This document shows positions 6,059 to 10,670 of a DNA stretch of 10,670 nt, one piece after another. The stretch spans positions 1 to 10,670 of the forward strand of contig CAVJDT010000051.1 in the NCBI GenBank assembly GCA_963648435.1, given 5' to 3'. A program made the translations under genes and the position numbers. Within the stretch, counting starts at the first letter, position 1. Each line of letters opens with the position of its first letter. The notes beneath the pieces are model-generated. The model was not told the origin of the DNA and did not search any database. It saw nothing but the letters and a program-made list of their open reading frames with translations. This DNA comes from UMGS75 sp963648435. Its GTDB lineage: Bacteria; Bacillota_I; Bacilli_A; ML615J-28; CAG-313.

Positions 6059-6805
6059 AGCCACATTGTGGCTTTTTTCTTTATAATAGATTTTATAAAG
6101 ATATAATCCTTCAGCTGGTGCTGTCCATGGAGCTTTTTTTCTATCTTTAGCTTCAATTATTTGATTAATATCCTCTATAGTTAATTTATTTTCATTAAAC
6201 TTTAGTATTAAAGCAATAATAATTCTAACCATATTTCTTAAAAATCCATCACCAATAATAATAAATTCATAGACACCATTATTCTCATTAACTGTAAATT
6301 CATAAATGGTGCGAATAGTATTTTCTTTATCATGTCCTTTTGATAAACTTTTAAAGTCTTTAGTTCCTATAAAACAAGGTAATACTTTTTTAATTGTTTC
6401 AATATCTATTTTATAAGGATAGAAATATATATATTGTGATTTTAATGGTTCATATTCATTAGTTGAAATATAATAGCGATATTCTTTCTTTATAGCATCA
6501 TACCTTGCATGAAATGAATCATCAACTATTTCTATTTCTTTAATATATATATATGGTTTTAAAATTTTATTCATAGCCTTTTTCAACTGATTTATTGGAA
6601 TTACTTGTTCACTATCAAAATGTGCAACTTGACCTAGTGCATGAACTTTGGCATCTGTTCTTCCAGCACTTTTAATTTCTATTGGTTGTTTAAAAATTAA
6701 AGTTAAACATTTTTCAATTTGTTCTTGTACTGTTTTTTTACTAGTTTGGCGTTGATAACCGTAAAAGTATGCACCATCATAACTAATTATCATCTTATAT
6801 CGCAT
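6044..6805 (-). CDS. truA: tRNA pseudouridine(38-40) synthase TruA
   Basis: Converts uridines 38, 39 and 40 of the tRNA anticodon arm to pseudouridine. The 253-aa protein shows the TruA core: start strand MRYKMIISYDG-YFYGYQRQ (1-20), catalytic-Asp loop AGRTDAKVHALGQ (47-59, Asp51), KKEYRYYI (106-113), FKSLSKG (151-157), and the conserved GDGFLRNMVR (185-194). The domain ends with APAEGLYLYKIYY (229-241), after which TruA proteins normally stop. Twelve more residues (242-253) are encoded by the terminator of the convergent TauE-family gene and the last codons of that gene read backwards. Its ATG lies 11 bases inside the end of ecfT, with an AAGGTG site, so it is co-translated with the ECF genes, a common Firmicutes linkage. 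No minus-strand terminator is visible after the stop, so antisense read-through into the TauE-family gene is possible. Confidence 0.95.
   Translation of the reverse strand: MRYKMIISYDGAYFYGYQRQTSKKTVQEQIEKCLTLIFKQPIEIKSAGRTDAKVHALGQVAHFDSEQVIPINQLKKAMNKILKPYIYIKEIEIVDDSFHARYDAIKKEYRYYISTNEYEPLKSQYIYFYPYKIDIETIKKVLPCFIGTKDFKSLSKGHDKENTIRTIYEFTVNENNGVYEFIIIGDGFLRNMVRIIIALILKFNENKLTIEDINQIIEAKDRKKAPWTAPAEGLYLYKIYYKEKSHNVALLTY
6057..6078 (+). terminator. Rho-independent terminator of the TauE/SafE-family gene, inside truA
   Basis: An 8-bp stem AAAGCCAC (6057-6064) with GTGGCTTT (6068-6075), a three-base loop (ATT) and a run of six Ts (6073-6078) form a compact intrinsic terminator on the plus strand. 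It begins within the stop codon of the TauE-family gene. Read on the minus strand the same bases are truA codons for KSHNVAL. There is no T-run on that side, so it should not terminate truA transcription efficiently. Confidence 0.85.
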
Positions 6806-7775
6806 GGCACACCTTCATGGTTATTAATGTAACTAGTAAACAAGTTAAGATTCCTAAAGTTATATAATCTTTAAGTTGAAACTTAAGCTGATATAATCTA
6901 GTTCTTTTTGCACCTGGTATATATCCCCTTGCTTCCATCGCATCAGCGAGGTCAAGTGCTCTTTTAAAAGCAATTACAAACATAGGGATTAGAAGCGATA
7001 TTATTTGTCTAACTTGAGCATGTAGTTTTCCTTCTTTAAAATCAACGCCTCGAGATGCTTGAGCTTTTAAGATTTTATCAGTTTCGTTAAATAATGTAGG
7101 AATAAATCTTAAGGCGATTGAAATCATCATCGCAAGAATTGATGGTTTTAACTTTATTAATTCTAAAGGTTTCAAATACCACTCGATTGCGGCTGAAAGA
7201 TCTAGTGGTTTAGTTGTTAATGTCAAAGTCGTTGATAATAAAATTATTAAGAAAACTCTTGAAATAATAAATAAACCTGATATTAATCCACCCTTATATA
7301 TCTTTATAAGGGGATTCCACAAAATCTGCATATTGAAAGTAAATGTAAATATATATATACTTAATCCTAACAAAATCAAAAACACTAGTAGTTTAGCGGG
7401 TATATATTTTCTAAGTACAATAAACAAAAAGAACATAAGCACAACAATATCTATACTAAATATACTAAAATATAAATTAAACTCTAAAATTAGTTCACCA
7501 TTCTTGTTTGTTAATACTTGAAATATAAATGAGAATATTAACAATACAGCAATTTGTTTTAGACTTTTTAAATATTTTATAATTGGAACTTTAGACAAAA
7601 CAATAACTATAAGTATTATCGCTCCAAGAATACCTAATAAAATAAAATTATTAAAAGGTATCAAAAAAGTTAGGATCATAAACACGATTAAACCAAGTAG
7701 TTTAATTCTTGGATCTAGTTTATGAATTATACTATTGGCATTATAGTACTGTCCAAAGGCGATTTTCTCATTCAT
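6795..7775 (-). CDS. ecfT: ECF transporter transmembrane subunit EcfT
   Basis: Membrane-coupling (T) subunit of an energy-coupling-factor importer: it links the ATPases EcfA1 and EcfA2 to substrate-binding S components for vitamins or metals. Counted from the ATG at 7775 the protein has 326 aa. It starts with the LDPRIKLLG amphipathic segment (about 20-28), has several membrane helices, and ends with two cytosolic coupling helices carrying the signature tripeptides SRG (241-243, in AQASRG) and ARG (282-284, in AMEARG) that contact the ATPases. Typical EcfT proteins have about 265 residues; the extra length lies mainly at about 105-157, which encodes two additional hydrophobic stretches. The upstream GTG at 7784 overlaps the Shine-Dalgarno bases and is unlikely to be the start. 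It overlaps ecfA2 by eight bases (ATGAATGA) and truA by eleven. Confidence 0.93.
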   Translation of the reverse strand: MNEKIAFGQYYNANSIIHKLDPRIKLLGLIVFMILTFLIPFNNFILLGILGAIILIVIVLSKVPIIKYLKSLKQIAVLLIFSFIFQVLTNKNGELILEFNLYFSIFSIDIVVLMFFLFIVLRKYIPAKLLVFLILLGLSIYIFTFTFNMQILWNPLIKIYKGGLISGLFIISRVFLIILLSTTLTLTTKPLDLSAAIEWYLKPLELIKLKPSILAMMISIALRFIPTLFNETDKILKAQASRGVDFKEGKLHAQVRQIISLLIPMFVIAFKRALDLADAMEARGYIPGAKRTRLYQLKFQLKDYITLGILTCLLVTLITMKVCHAI

Positions 7776-8646
7776 AGTAATCACCTTCTTTATGTTCTTT
7801 TATAATTAGTTCGAATAATTCTTGTTTGGTTAATGGAATATCATCAAATTCAATGAGTCCTCTATTTTTGAGTTCTAAGGCGATTTTAGCGCTGTCTGGA
7901 AGTCCTAGATTAAAACTTGATAATTTATTCACATCTTGAAATAATTCTTGTTTAGGCCCATCATACACAATATTACCTTCTTGCAAGACAATAACTCTTT
8001 TGGCATATTGGGCAACTACATTCATATCATGTGAAACCATTATAATTGTTTTGTGAGTCTTAGTTTGAATGTTTTGTAATAATTCCATTAATTCTAATTT
8101 ACTTTTTGGATCAAGTCCTACAGTTGGCTCATCAAGAATTAAGATATTAGGATTACTAGCAAGAATTCCTGCAATAGCGGCTTTCCTCATTTGTCCACCA
8201 CTAATAGAAAATGGAGATCTGTCTAATATTTCATCAGGAATATTTAGAAGTTTAATCACTTTTTCTGCTTCTTGCTTAGCTTCTTCGAGTTTCATTCCAA
8301 AGTTCTTTGGTCCAAACAAAATATCTTTCATTACTGTATCTTCAAATAACTGATATTCAGGAAATTGAAAGACAAGACCTACATGTGCCCTAATCAATTT
8401 AAACTTTATTTTGGTGTTTTTTCTTTTATTGTTAGAAACAACTTGTTCATTTATTTGAACAGTACCACTATTTGGTAAAAGTAGAGCATTCATCAATTGT
8501 ACTAATGTTGATTTTCCACTACCTGTATGGCCAAGAATTGCTATAAATTCATCATTATTATTAATACTAATATTAATATTGTTTAATGTATTATTGGAAG
8601 CTTTTTTAAAATATTTAAACGTTACATTTTGAAAGTTAAGTCCCAT
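7768..8646 (-). CDS. ecfA2: ECF transporter ATP-binding subunit EcfA2
   Basis: Second ATPase of the ECF energising module; pairs with EcfA1 on the cytosolic side of EcfT and powers uptake by S components. The 292-aa protein has a complete ABC ATPase: Walker A GHTGSGKST (39-47), Q-loop Gln94 in VFQFPEYQLF, signature SGGQMRK (149-155), Walker B ILILDEPTVGLDP (168-180, Glu173) and switch His206 in SHD. VFQFPEYQLFEDTV and SGGQMRK, with Met-Arg-Lys after the signature, are typical of EcfA2 rather than EcfA1. The C-terminal extension (about 235-292) is the ECF-type dimerisation region. The ATG at 8646 has GAGGAAG upstream and lies 25 bases inside the end of ecfA1; the gene ends in TGA overlapping the ecfT start. 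Confident. Confidence 0.95.
   Translation of the reverse strand: MGLNFQNVTFKYFKKASNNTLNNINISINNNDEFIAILGHTGSGKSTLVQLMNALLLPNSGTVQINEQVVSNNKRKNTKIKFKLIRAHVGLVFQFPEYQLFEDTVMKDILFGPKNFGMKLEEAKQEAEKVIKLLNIPDEILDRSPFSISGGQMRKAAIAGILASNPNILILDEPTVGLDPKSKLELMELLQNIQTKTHKTIIMVSHDMNVVAQYAKRVIVLQEGNIVYDGPKQELFQDVNKLSSFNLGLPDSAKIALELKNRGLIEFDDIPLTKQELFELIIKEHKEGDYYE
7781..7789 (-). promoter_or_regulatory. Ribosome binding site that decides the ecfT start
   Basis: AGAAGGTGA on the minus strand pairs with the 16S rRNA tail and sits five bases before ATG 7775. The GTG at 7784-7782 is part of the site itself and cannot use it, so ATG 7775 is the start. Confidence 0.75.
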
Positions 8647-9455
8647 AATGCTTCCTCTAATTCTTTCTTTTTTGAGATGTTTAAATCTTTAATTTTATTC
8701 ATAATATCAAGGCTATCCAATAATGTTAAACCACTAGCTTCCAATATTTCTTTTTTCTTTAATACTTCCTGTGGTTTTCCATCTAACACAATGTGACCTT
8801 CATTAAGAACAATCACTCTATCAGCGAAAACTGCTTCTTCTAGATTGTGAGTAATTGTTATTATTGTTTTGGTACTTTCTTTTTTTAATTTTTTTATCAT
8901 TTCAATAATTTCAGAAGTTCCTTTCGGATCTAACATTGAAGTAGCTTCATCAAATATTATTGTTTCAGTTTCCATTGCAAGTGCCCCCGCAATCGCAACA
9001 CGTTGTTTTTGACCACCTGATAAATCTTCAGGACTTACTAGTAAGTATTTTTCCATATTAACAAGTTTTGCATATTTATCTATTCGTTTAATCATTTCAT
9101 CTCTAGGGATTTGGTGGTTTTCTAATCCAAATGCAATATCATCTTGGACAGTAACTCCAACAAACTGATTGTCAGGATTTTGAAATATTATTCCCATTTT
9201 TGCATGCAATTTGTCAAGTTCTGCTTCGGTAACATTACCATCTGTTGTGTCAGTTTCATTTATATAGATTGAACCTGAATCAGGTTGAAGTAGTCCCATC
9301 ATTAATTTAGCGATGGTGCTTTTACCACTACCATTGTGTCCAAGAATAGTTATCATTTCGCCTTGTTTAATTTCAAAAGATATATTTTTTATGACATCAT
9401 CAAGTCTAGAATCATCATCATATTTGAAACAAACATTTTTGAATTCAATTTTCAT
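8622..9455 (-). CDS. ecfA1: ECF transporter ATP-binding subunit EcfA1
   Basis: First ATPase of the ECF module and first gene of the ecfA1-ecfA2-ecfT-truA operon. From the ATG at 9455 it has 277 aa: Walker A GHNGSGKST (39-47), Q-loop Gln92 in FQNPDNQFVGVTV (typical EcfA1), signature SGGQKQR (146-152), Walker B TIIFDEAT (165-172; Glu170), D-loop SMLDP (173-177) and switch His203 in THN. The DEAT/LDP form is common in EcfA1. The C-terminal region after about 225 is the ECF dimerisation extension. A GTG at 9461 lies inside the ribosome binding site GGAGGTGA, so the ATG six bases later is the better start. Promoter and terminator just upstream show that it begins a new transcript. No S-component gene lies in the window, suggesting a shared (group II) module serving S proteins encoded elsewhere. 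Confidence 0.95.
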   Translation of the reverse strand: MKIEFKNVCFKYDDDSRLDDVIKNISFEIKQGEMITILGHNGSGKSTIAKLMMGLLQPDSGSIYINETDTTDGNVTEAELDKLHAKMGIIFQNPDNQFVGVTVQDDIAFGLENHQIPRDEMIKRIDKYAKLVNMEKYLLVSPEDLSGGQKQRVAIAGALAMETETIIFDEATSMLDPKGTSEIIEMIKKLKKESTKTIITITHNLEEAVFADRVIVLNEGHIVLDGKPQEVLKKKEILEASGLTLLDSLDIMNKIKDLNISKKKELEEALWDLTFKM

Positions 9456-9457
9456 AG

Positions 9458-9465
9458 TCACCTCC
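9458..9465 (-). promoter_or_regulatory. Strong ribosome binding site that decides the ecfA1 start
   Basis: GGAGGTGA is an eight-base match to the 16S rRNA anti-Shine-Dalgarno, with GGAGG five bases before ATG 9455. The in-frame GTG (9461-9459) is internal to the site. Confidence 0.8.
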
Positions 9466-9482
9466 GCATAAATTATATATAT

Positions 9483-9511
9483 ATTATATCATATTTGACC
9501 AATATTATAAA
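9483..9511 (-). promoter_or_regulatory. Promoter of the ecfA1-ecfA2-ecfT-truA operon
   Basis: On the minus strand TTTATA (9511-9506) and TATAAT (9488-9483) are 17 bases apart, and the -10 is extended (TGATATAAT, 9491-9483). The -35 sits two bases from the T-run of the preceding gene's terminator. The leader of roughly 20 bases is too short for a riboswitch. Confidence 0.7.
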
Positions 9512-9512
9512 G

Positions 9513-9539
9513 AAAAAAGCCCACAACAAATTGTGGACT
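9513..9539 (-). terminator. Rho-independent terminator after the M50 peptidase gene
   Basis: On the minus strand a 9-bp stem AGTCCACAA (9539-9531) with TTGTGGGCT (9526-9518), containing one G-T wobble, a four-base loop, and six Ts (9518-9513). It starts within the stop codon of the peptidase gene (9540-9538) and separates it from the ecf operon. Confidence 0.88.
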
Positions 9540-10206
9540 ATATAACTATTTTATATATAAGTTCTATAAAGAAAGTATATATATTTTCGGTAATTTTAAG
9601 AATTGGTGAATCAATGTTAAAGAGCGATAACATATATATGATAAGCATTATACCAAGCATAAAGAATGTACCATACTTTTGATATCCCATGTATTCTTCA
9701 TACGCACCCCTTGGAAGGATAATCCCAATGGCTTTAGACCCATCAAGGGGAGGAATAGGGATTAAATTAAATACACCCAATCCAATATTTAATATAGCAA
9801 GATAACTAAAGAAATTATAAATAATTTCAAACACTATATTATTTGGTAAATTATTATGATATTGCAAAGCAAAAGTAATTCCAATAATTACGAACGAAAT
9901 AATCATAATTATAAAATTCATAATTGGCCCCGCAAGCGCAACAAGAGTCATACCAACTCTTTTATTTTTATAATATGAAGGGTCAATCATCACTGGTTTT
10001 GCCCAACCAAAGTGAAAAAATATTAAACATAATATGCCAACTGGATCTATGTGTTTTAGAGGATTTAGTGTTAATCTTCCGGTTTCTTTTGGAGTCGGAT
10101 CACCCAGCCAAAAAGAAACTAATCCATGAGCGAGTTCGTGAAAAATAATTGCAATAAGTGCTGTTGGTATTATATATAAATAATCTAATAATTGTTCTAA
10201 TTGCAT
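9538..10206 (-). CDS. Site-2-protease family (M50) membrane zinc metalloprotease
   Basis: Intramembrane zinc metalloprotease of the M50/site-2-protease superfamily, which cuts membrane-bound substrates such as anti-sigma factors or signal-peptide remnants; the substrate here is unknown. The 222-aa protein is the short form without PDZ or CBS domains. It has the zinc ligands HELAH in the first helix (23-27), the conserved GRLTLNPLKHIDPVG segment (43-57), GWAKPV (67-72), a LAGPIMN turn (91-97), and the third ligand in NLIPIPPLDGS (147-157, Asp155), all as expected for an active enzyme. About five or six hydrophobic segments are evident. The ATG has a GGAG site eight bases upstream, inside the end of the 112-aa gene, from which it is separated by two bases. 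The pair forms a bicistronic unit with its own promoter and terminator. Family confident; role open. Confidence 0.92.
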   Translation of the reverse strand: MQLEQLLDYLYIIPTALIAIIFHELAHGLVSFWLGDPTPKETGRLTLNPLKHIDPVGILCLIFFHFGWAKPVMIDPSYYKNKRVGMTLVALAGPIMNFIIMIISFVIIGITFALQYHNNLPNNIVFEIIYNFFSYLAILNIGLGVFNLIPIPPLDGSKAIGIILPRGAYEEYMGYQKYGTFFMLGIMLIIYMLSLFNIDSPILKITENIYTFFIELIYKIVI

Positions 10207-10208
10207 AT

Positions 10209-10547
10209 TTACTTCTCCAATGACTCAATAATACCAATTAATAAGCTAATAGCAAATGGCATTTCAAACCTTGTTGTTAATATTGCTAACATCCAGATAT
10301 ACCATTTTGTAGTTTCAACTACTACTATTTCATTATCATTTATTTTTAGCTTTAATCCAATGAATTGATTTTCTTTTACATAAATTGTTTTAAATTCTCC
10401 ATCTTCATTAGTAGAATCAAATTTGGTTTTTGAAATTTTATTACAAAAAGTACCATTGTATGTTATTTCTCTTTTTCCTATCCAAAATGATTCATTATAA
10501 ACAAGTGGAAGATTGATTATTCTTTCATCATTAATTCTAACTTGCAT
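10209..10547 (-). CDS. Unrecognised 112-aa protein with hydrophobic C-terminus, cotranscribed with the M50 peptidase
   Basis: I cannot name this protein. The first 80 residues look like a small beta-rich soluble domain (alternating strands: MQVRINDERIINL, FWIGKREITYNGT, FKTIYVKENQFIGLKLKIN, EIVVVET), with one Cys (35). The last 30 residues hold two short hydrophobic stretches (about 82-91 WYIWMLAILT and 96-107 PFAISLLIGII) joined by a charged TRFEM turn, perhaps one hairpin or a membrane-associated end. There is no signal peptide, so the N-terminal domain is probably cytosolic. The order of beta domain followed by KWY and a hydrophobic tail recalls small uncharacterised Firmicutes membrane proteins, but I cannot confirm this from memory. 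ATG at 10547 has a GAGGTG site and a strong promoter. The gene ends two bases before the peptidase start and contains that gene's ribosome binding site, so the two are translationally coupled. Confidence 0.8.
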   Translation of the reverse strand: MQVRINDERIINLPLVYNESFWIGKREITYNGTFCNKISKTKFDSTNEDGEFKTIYVKENQFIGLKLKINDNEIVVVETTKWYIWMLAILTTRFEMPFAISLLIGIIESLEK

Positions 10548-10565
10548 ATAACACCTCGTTTTGTC

Positions 10566-10594
10566 ATTATATCATTTTATTAAAATCTTTTCAA
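10566..10594 (-). promoter_or_regulatory. Promoter of the 112-aa gene and M50 peptidase
   Basis: TTGAAA (10594-10589), a 17-base spacer and an extended TGATATAAT (10574-10566) on the minus strand. This is the strongest predicted promoter of the window together with the one at 608-636. The -10 lies about 18 bases before the ATG, giving a very short leader. Confidence 0.75.
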
Positions 10595-10624
10595 CTAAAG
10601 CACTTAATTTAAGCATTGAACAAA

Positions 10625-10644
10625 GTTAGAGTTATCACTCTAAC
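10625..10644. repeat. Perfect 8-bp inverted repeat upstream of the 112-aa gene
   Basis: GTTAGAGT (10625-10632) and ACTCTAAC (10637-10644) flank a four-base centre. On the minus strand the hairpin is followed by TTTGTTC, so it could be a weak terminator of a gene beyond the right edge; on the plus strand no T-run follows directly. It lies about 30 bases upstream of the -35 at 10594, so an operator is the other option. Outside this repeat, 10595-10670 holds nothing I can identify. Confidence 0.5.
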
Positions 10645-10670
10645 CCAAACACTTAATGTTTCTTTTAAAA

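Noticed and set aside
5869..6156. 95-codon minus-strand open frame
   Set aside because: It covers the 3' end of the TauE-family gene and of truA in another frame; no ribosome binding site and no recognisable protein.
8069..8353. 94-codon plus-strand open frame
   Set aside because: Antisense to the signature and Walker B region of ecfA2; a mirror of conserved codons, not a gene.
9471..9488. AT-alternating run as a possible repeat element or replication origin part
   Set aside because: It is short, overlaps the ecf -10 box, and similar TATATA runs occur widely in this AT-rich window, mostly as Ile-Tyr codons. No DnaA boxes were seen near it.
9462..9537. Possible riboswitch before the ECF operon
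   Set aside because: The promoter is only about 25 bases from the ATG, so no room is left for an aptamer; the hairpin present is the upstream gene's terminator.
9336..9545. 69-codon plus-strand open frame across the ecf promoter
   Set aside because: It runs through the promoter, the terminator and the start of ecfA1 on the other strand; the translation is low-complexity Ile/Tyr/Asn.
9924..10148. 74-codon plus-strand open frame
   Set aside because: Antisense to the HELAH and GRLTLNP region of the M50 peptidase, with no expression signals.

Overview
The window is AT-rich, densely packed DNA from a low-GC Gram-positive bacterium, most likely a member of the Bacilli close to the Erysipelotrichales, Acholeplasmatales or uncultured gut lineages. 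The evidence is gene content (tmk-holB-ricT-trmN6-rsmI and ecfA1-ecfA2-ecfT-truA, both typical Firmicutes strings), strong AGGAGG-type ribosome binding sites, TATAAT promoters and heavy ATA/TTA codon use. TGA serves as a stop codon (ecfA2 and the 70-aa ORF) and Trp is encoded by TGG, so the code is standard and not the Mycoplasma/Spiroplasma code. Genus cannot be fixed from the sequence alone.

Layout, read from the right edge. (1) 10566-9513, minus: a promoter, an unrecognised 112-aa protein with a hydrophobic C-terminus, an M50/site-2-protease-family membrane metalloprotease, and a strong terminator. (2) 9511-6044, minus: a promoter abutting that terminator, then ecfA1-ecfA2-ecfT-truA with every junction overlapping. 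The first three are the energising module of an ECF vitamin/metal importer and the last is a tRNA pseudouridine synthase. (3) 4941-6078, plus: an unrecognised 70-aa charged protein and a TauE/SafE-family anion exporter/permease, each with its own promoter, closed by a terminator that lies inside the convergent truA reading frame. (4) 4932-650, minus: a promoter and the compact operon tmk-holB-ricT-trmN6-like-rsmI, joining dTTP synthesis, the clamp loader, an RNA-processing factor and two RNA methyltransferases. (5) 636-1, minus: a near-consensus promoter and RBS in front of a sugar-type ABC solute-binding protein whose signal-peptide region is broken by a frameshift and shortened; the gene runs off the left edge.

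Most of the window is housekeeping. I see no CRISPR array, transposase, tRNA, rRNA or phage gene. The points most worth a second look are the broken start of the binding protein, the two unrecognised small genes, the extra membrane segment in EcfT, the terminator embedded in the truA coding tail, and the loss of several usual members from the tmk-rsmI operon.
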